Below are positions 6,287 through 6,322 of a stretch of DNA of 6,322 bases, in pieces; the first letter of the stretch is position 1; every line of letters starts with the position of its first letter. The notes under the pieces are model-generated. The model saw only the letters and a list, made by a program, of their open reading frames with translations, had not been told where the DNA came from and made no database searches. The stretch is from Thermotogaceae bacterium (GTDB lineage Bacteria; Thermotogota; Thermotogae; B21-G9; HyVt-16). The stretch is from assembly GCA_011043375.1 (NCBI GenBank), contig DQYP01000060.1, positions 1 to 6,322 of the forward strand. The letters run 5' to 3'. Position numbers and translations under genes: made by a program.

Positions 6287-6322
6287 ATTAAATCTATAAC
6301 TAATCATAGCCATTTTTTCACT

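Noticed and set aside
6294..6319. CTAT...ATAG followed by TTTTTT as a terminator after the solute-binding protein gene
   Set aside because: The stem has only 4 weak pairs and the T-run is offset by several bases. The transporter unit probably continues beyond the window.
6287..6322. Third copy of the operator or a downstream gene start in the last bases
   Set aside because: The AT-rich run AAATAAATTAAAT only loosely resembles the element, and no ribosome binding site or start codon pair is visible.

Overview
This AT-rich window holds five genes, all on the + strand, in two tandem transcription units. The protein types suggest a thermophilic, fermentative bacterium of the Thermotogota, perhaps Pseudothermotoga or a relative. 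The clues are a ROK-family repressor followed by a long, tryptophan-rich Opp/Dpp-type solute-binding protein with a plain signal peptide, and SBPs of this kind carry oligosaccharides in Thermotoga. The taxonomic guess is inference: there is no rRNA or marker gene here.

Unit 1 (promoter 48-76, genes 151-3047) is a corrinoid-dependent methyl-transfer module. It encodes a UroD-fold methyltransferase of the MtaA/CmuA type with a complete HxC...C zinc motif, a small cobalamin-binding protein with a DxHxxG motif, and a second, longer UroD-fold protein whose third metal ligand position looks like His instead of Cys. The genes are separated by only 6 and 17 bases, with ribosome binding sites in or next to the preceding stop codon. 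None of them is a heme-pathway uroporphyrinogen decarboxylase.

Unit 2 (promoter 3147-3175, genes 3245-6286 and probably beyond) encodes a ROK-family transcriptional regulator and the secreted solute-binding protein of an ABC importer. The permease and ATPase genes are not in the window and may follow after 6322.

The most informative non-coding signal is a 28-bp AT-rich element present twice with 27 of 28 bases identical. One copy (88-115) follows the unit 1 promoter and the other (3188-3215) follows the ROK promoter. Both lie 11-12 bases after the -10 box, where a bound repressor would block transcription. The simplest reading is that the ROK protein represses its own unit and the methyltransferase unit. 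This links import of a probably carbohydrate-like ligand with corrinoid-based methyl removal or transfer. A working hypothesis, not proven here, is a system for taking up and demethylating a methylated sugar, glycoside or other methoxylated compound.

No stretch over 300 bases lacks a gene. The gaps are 1-150 (promoter and operator), 3048-3244 (promoter and operator, no convincing terminator) and 6287-6322 (nothing recognised).
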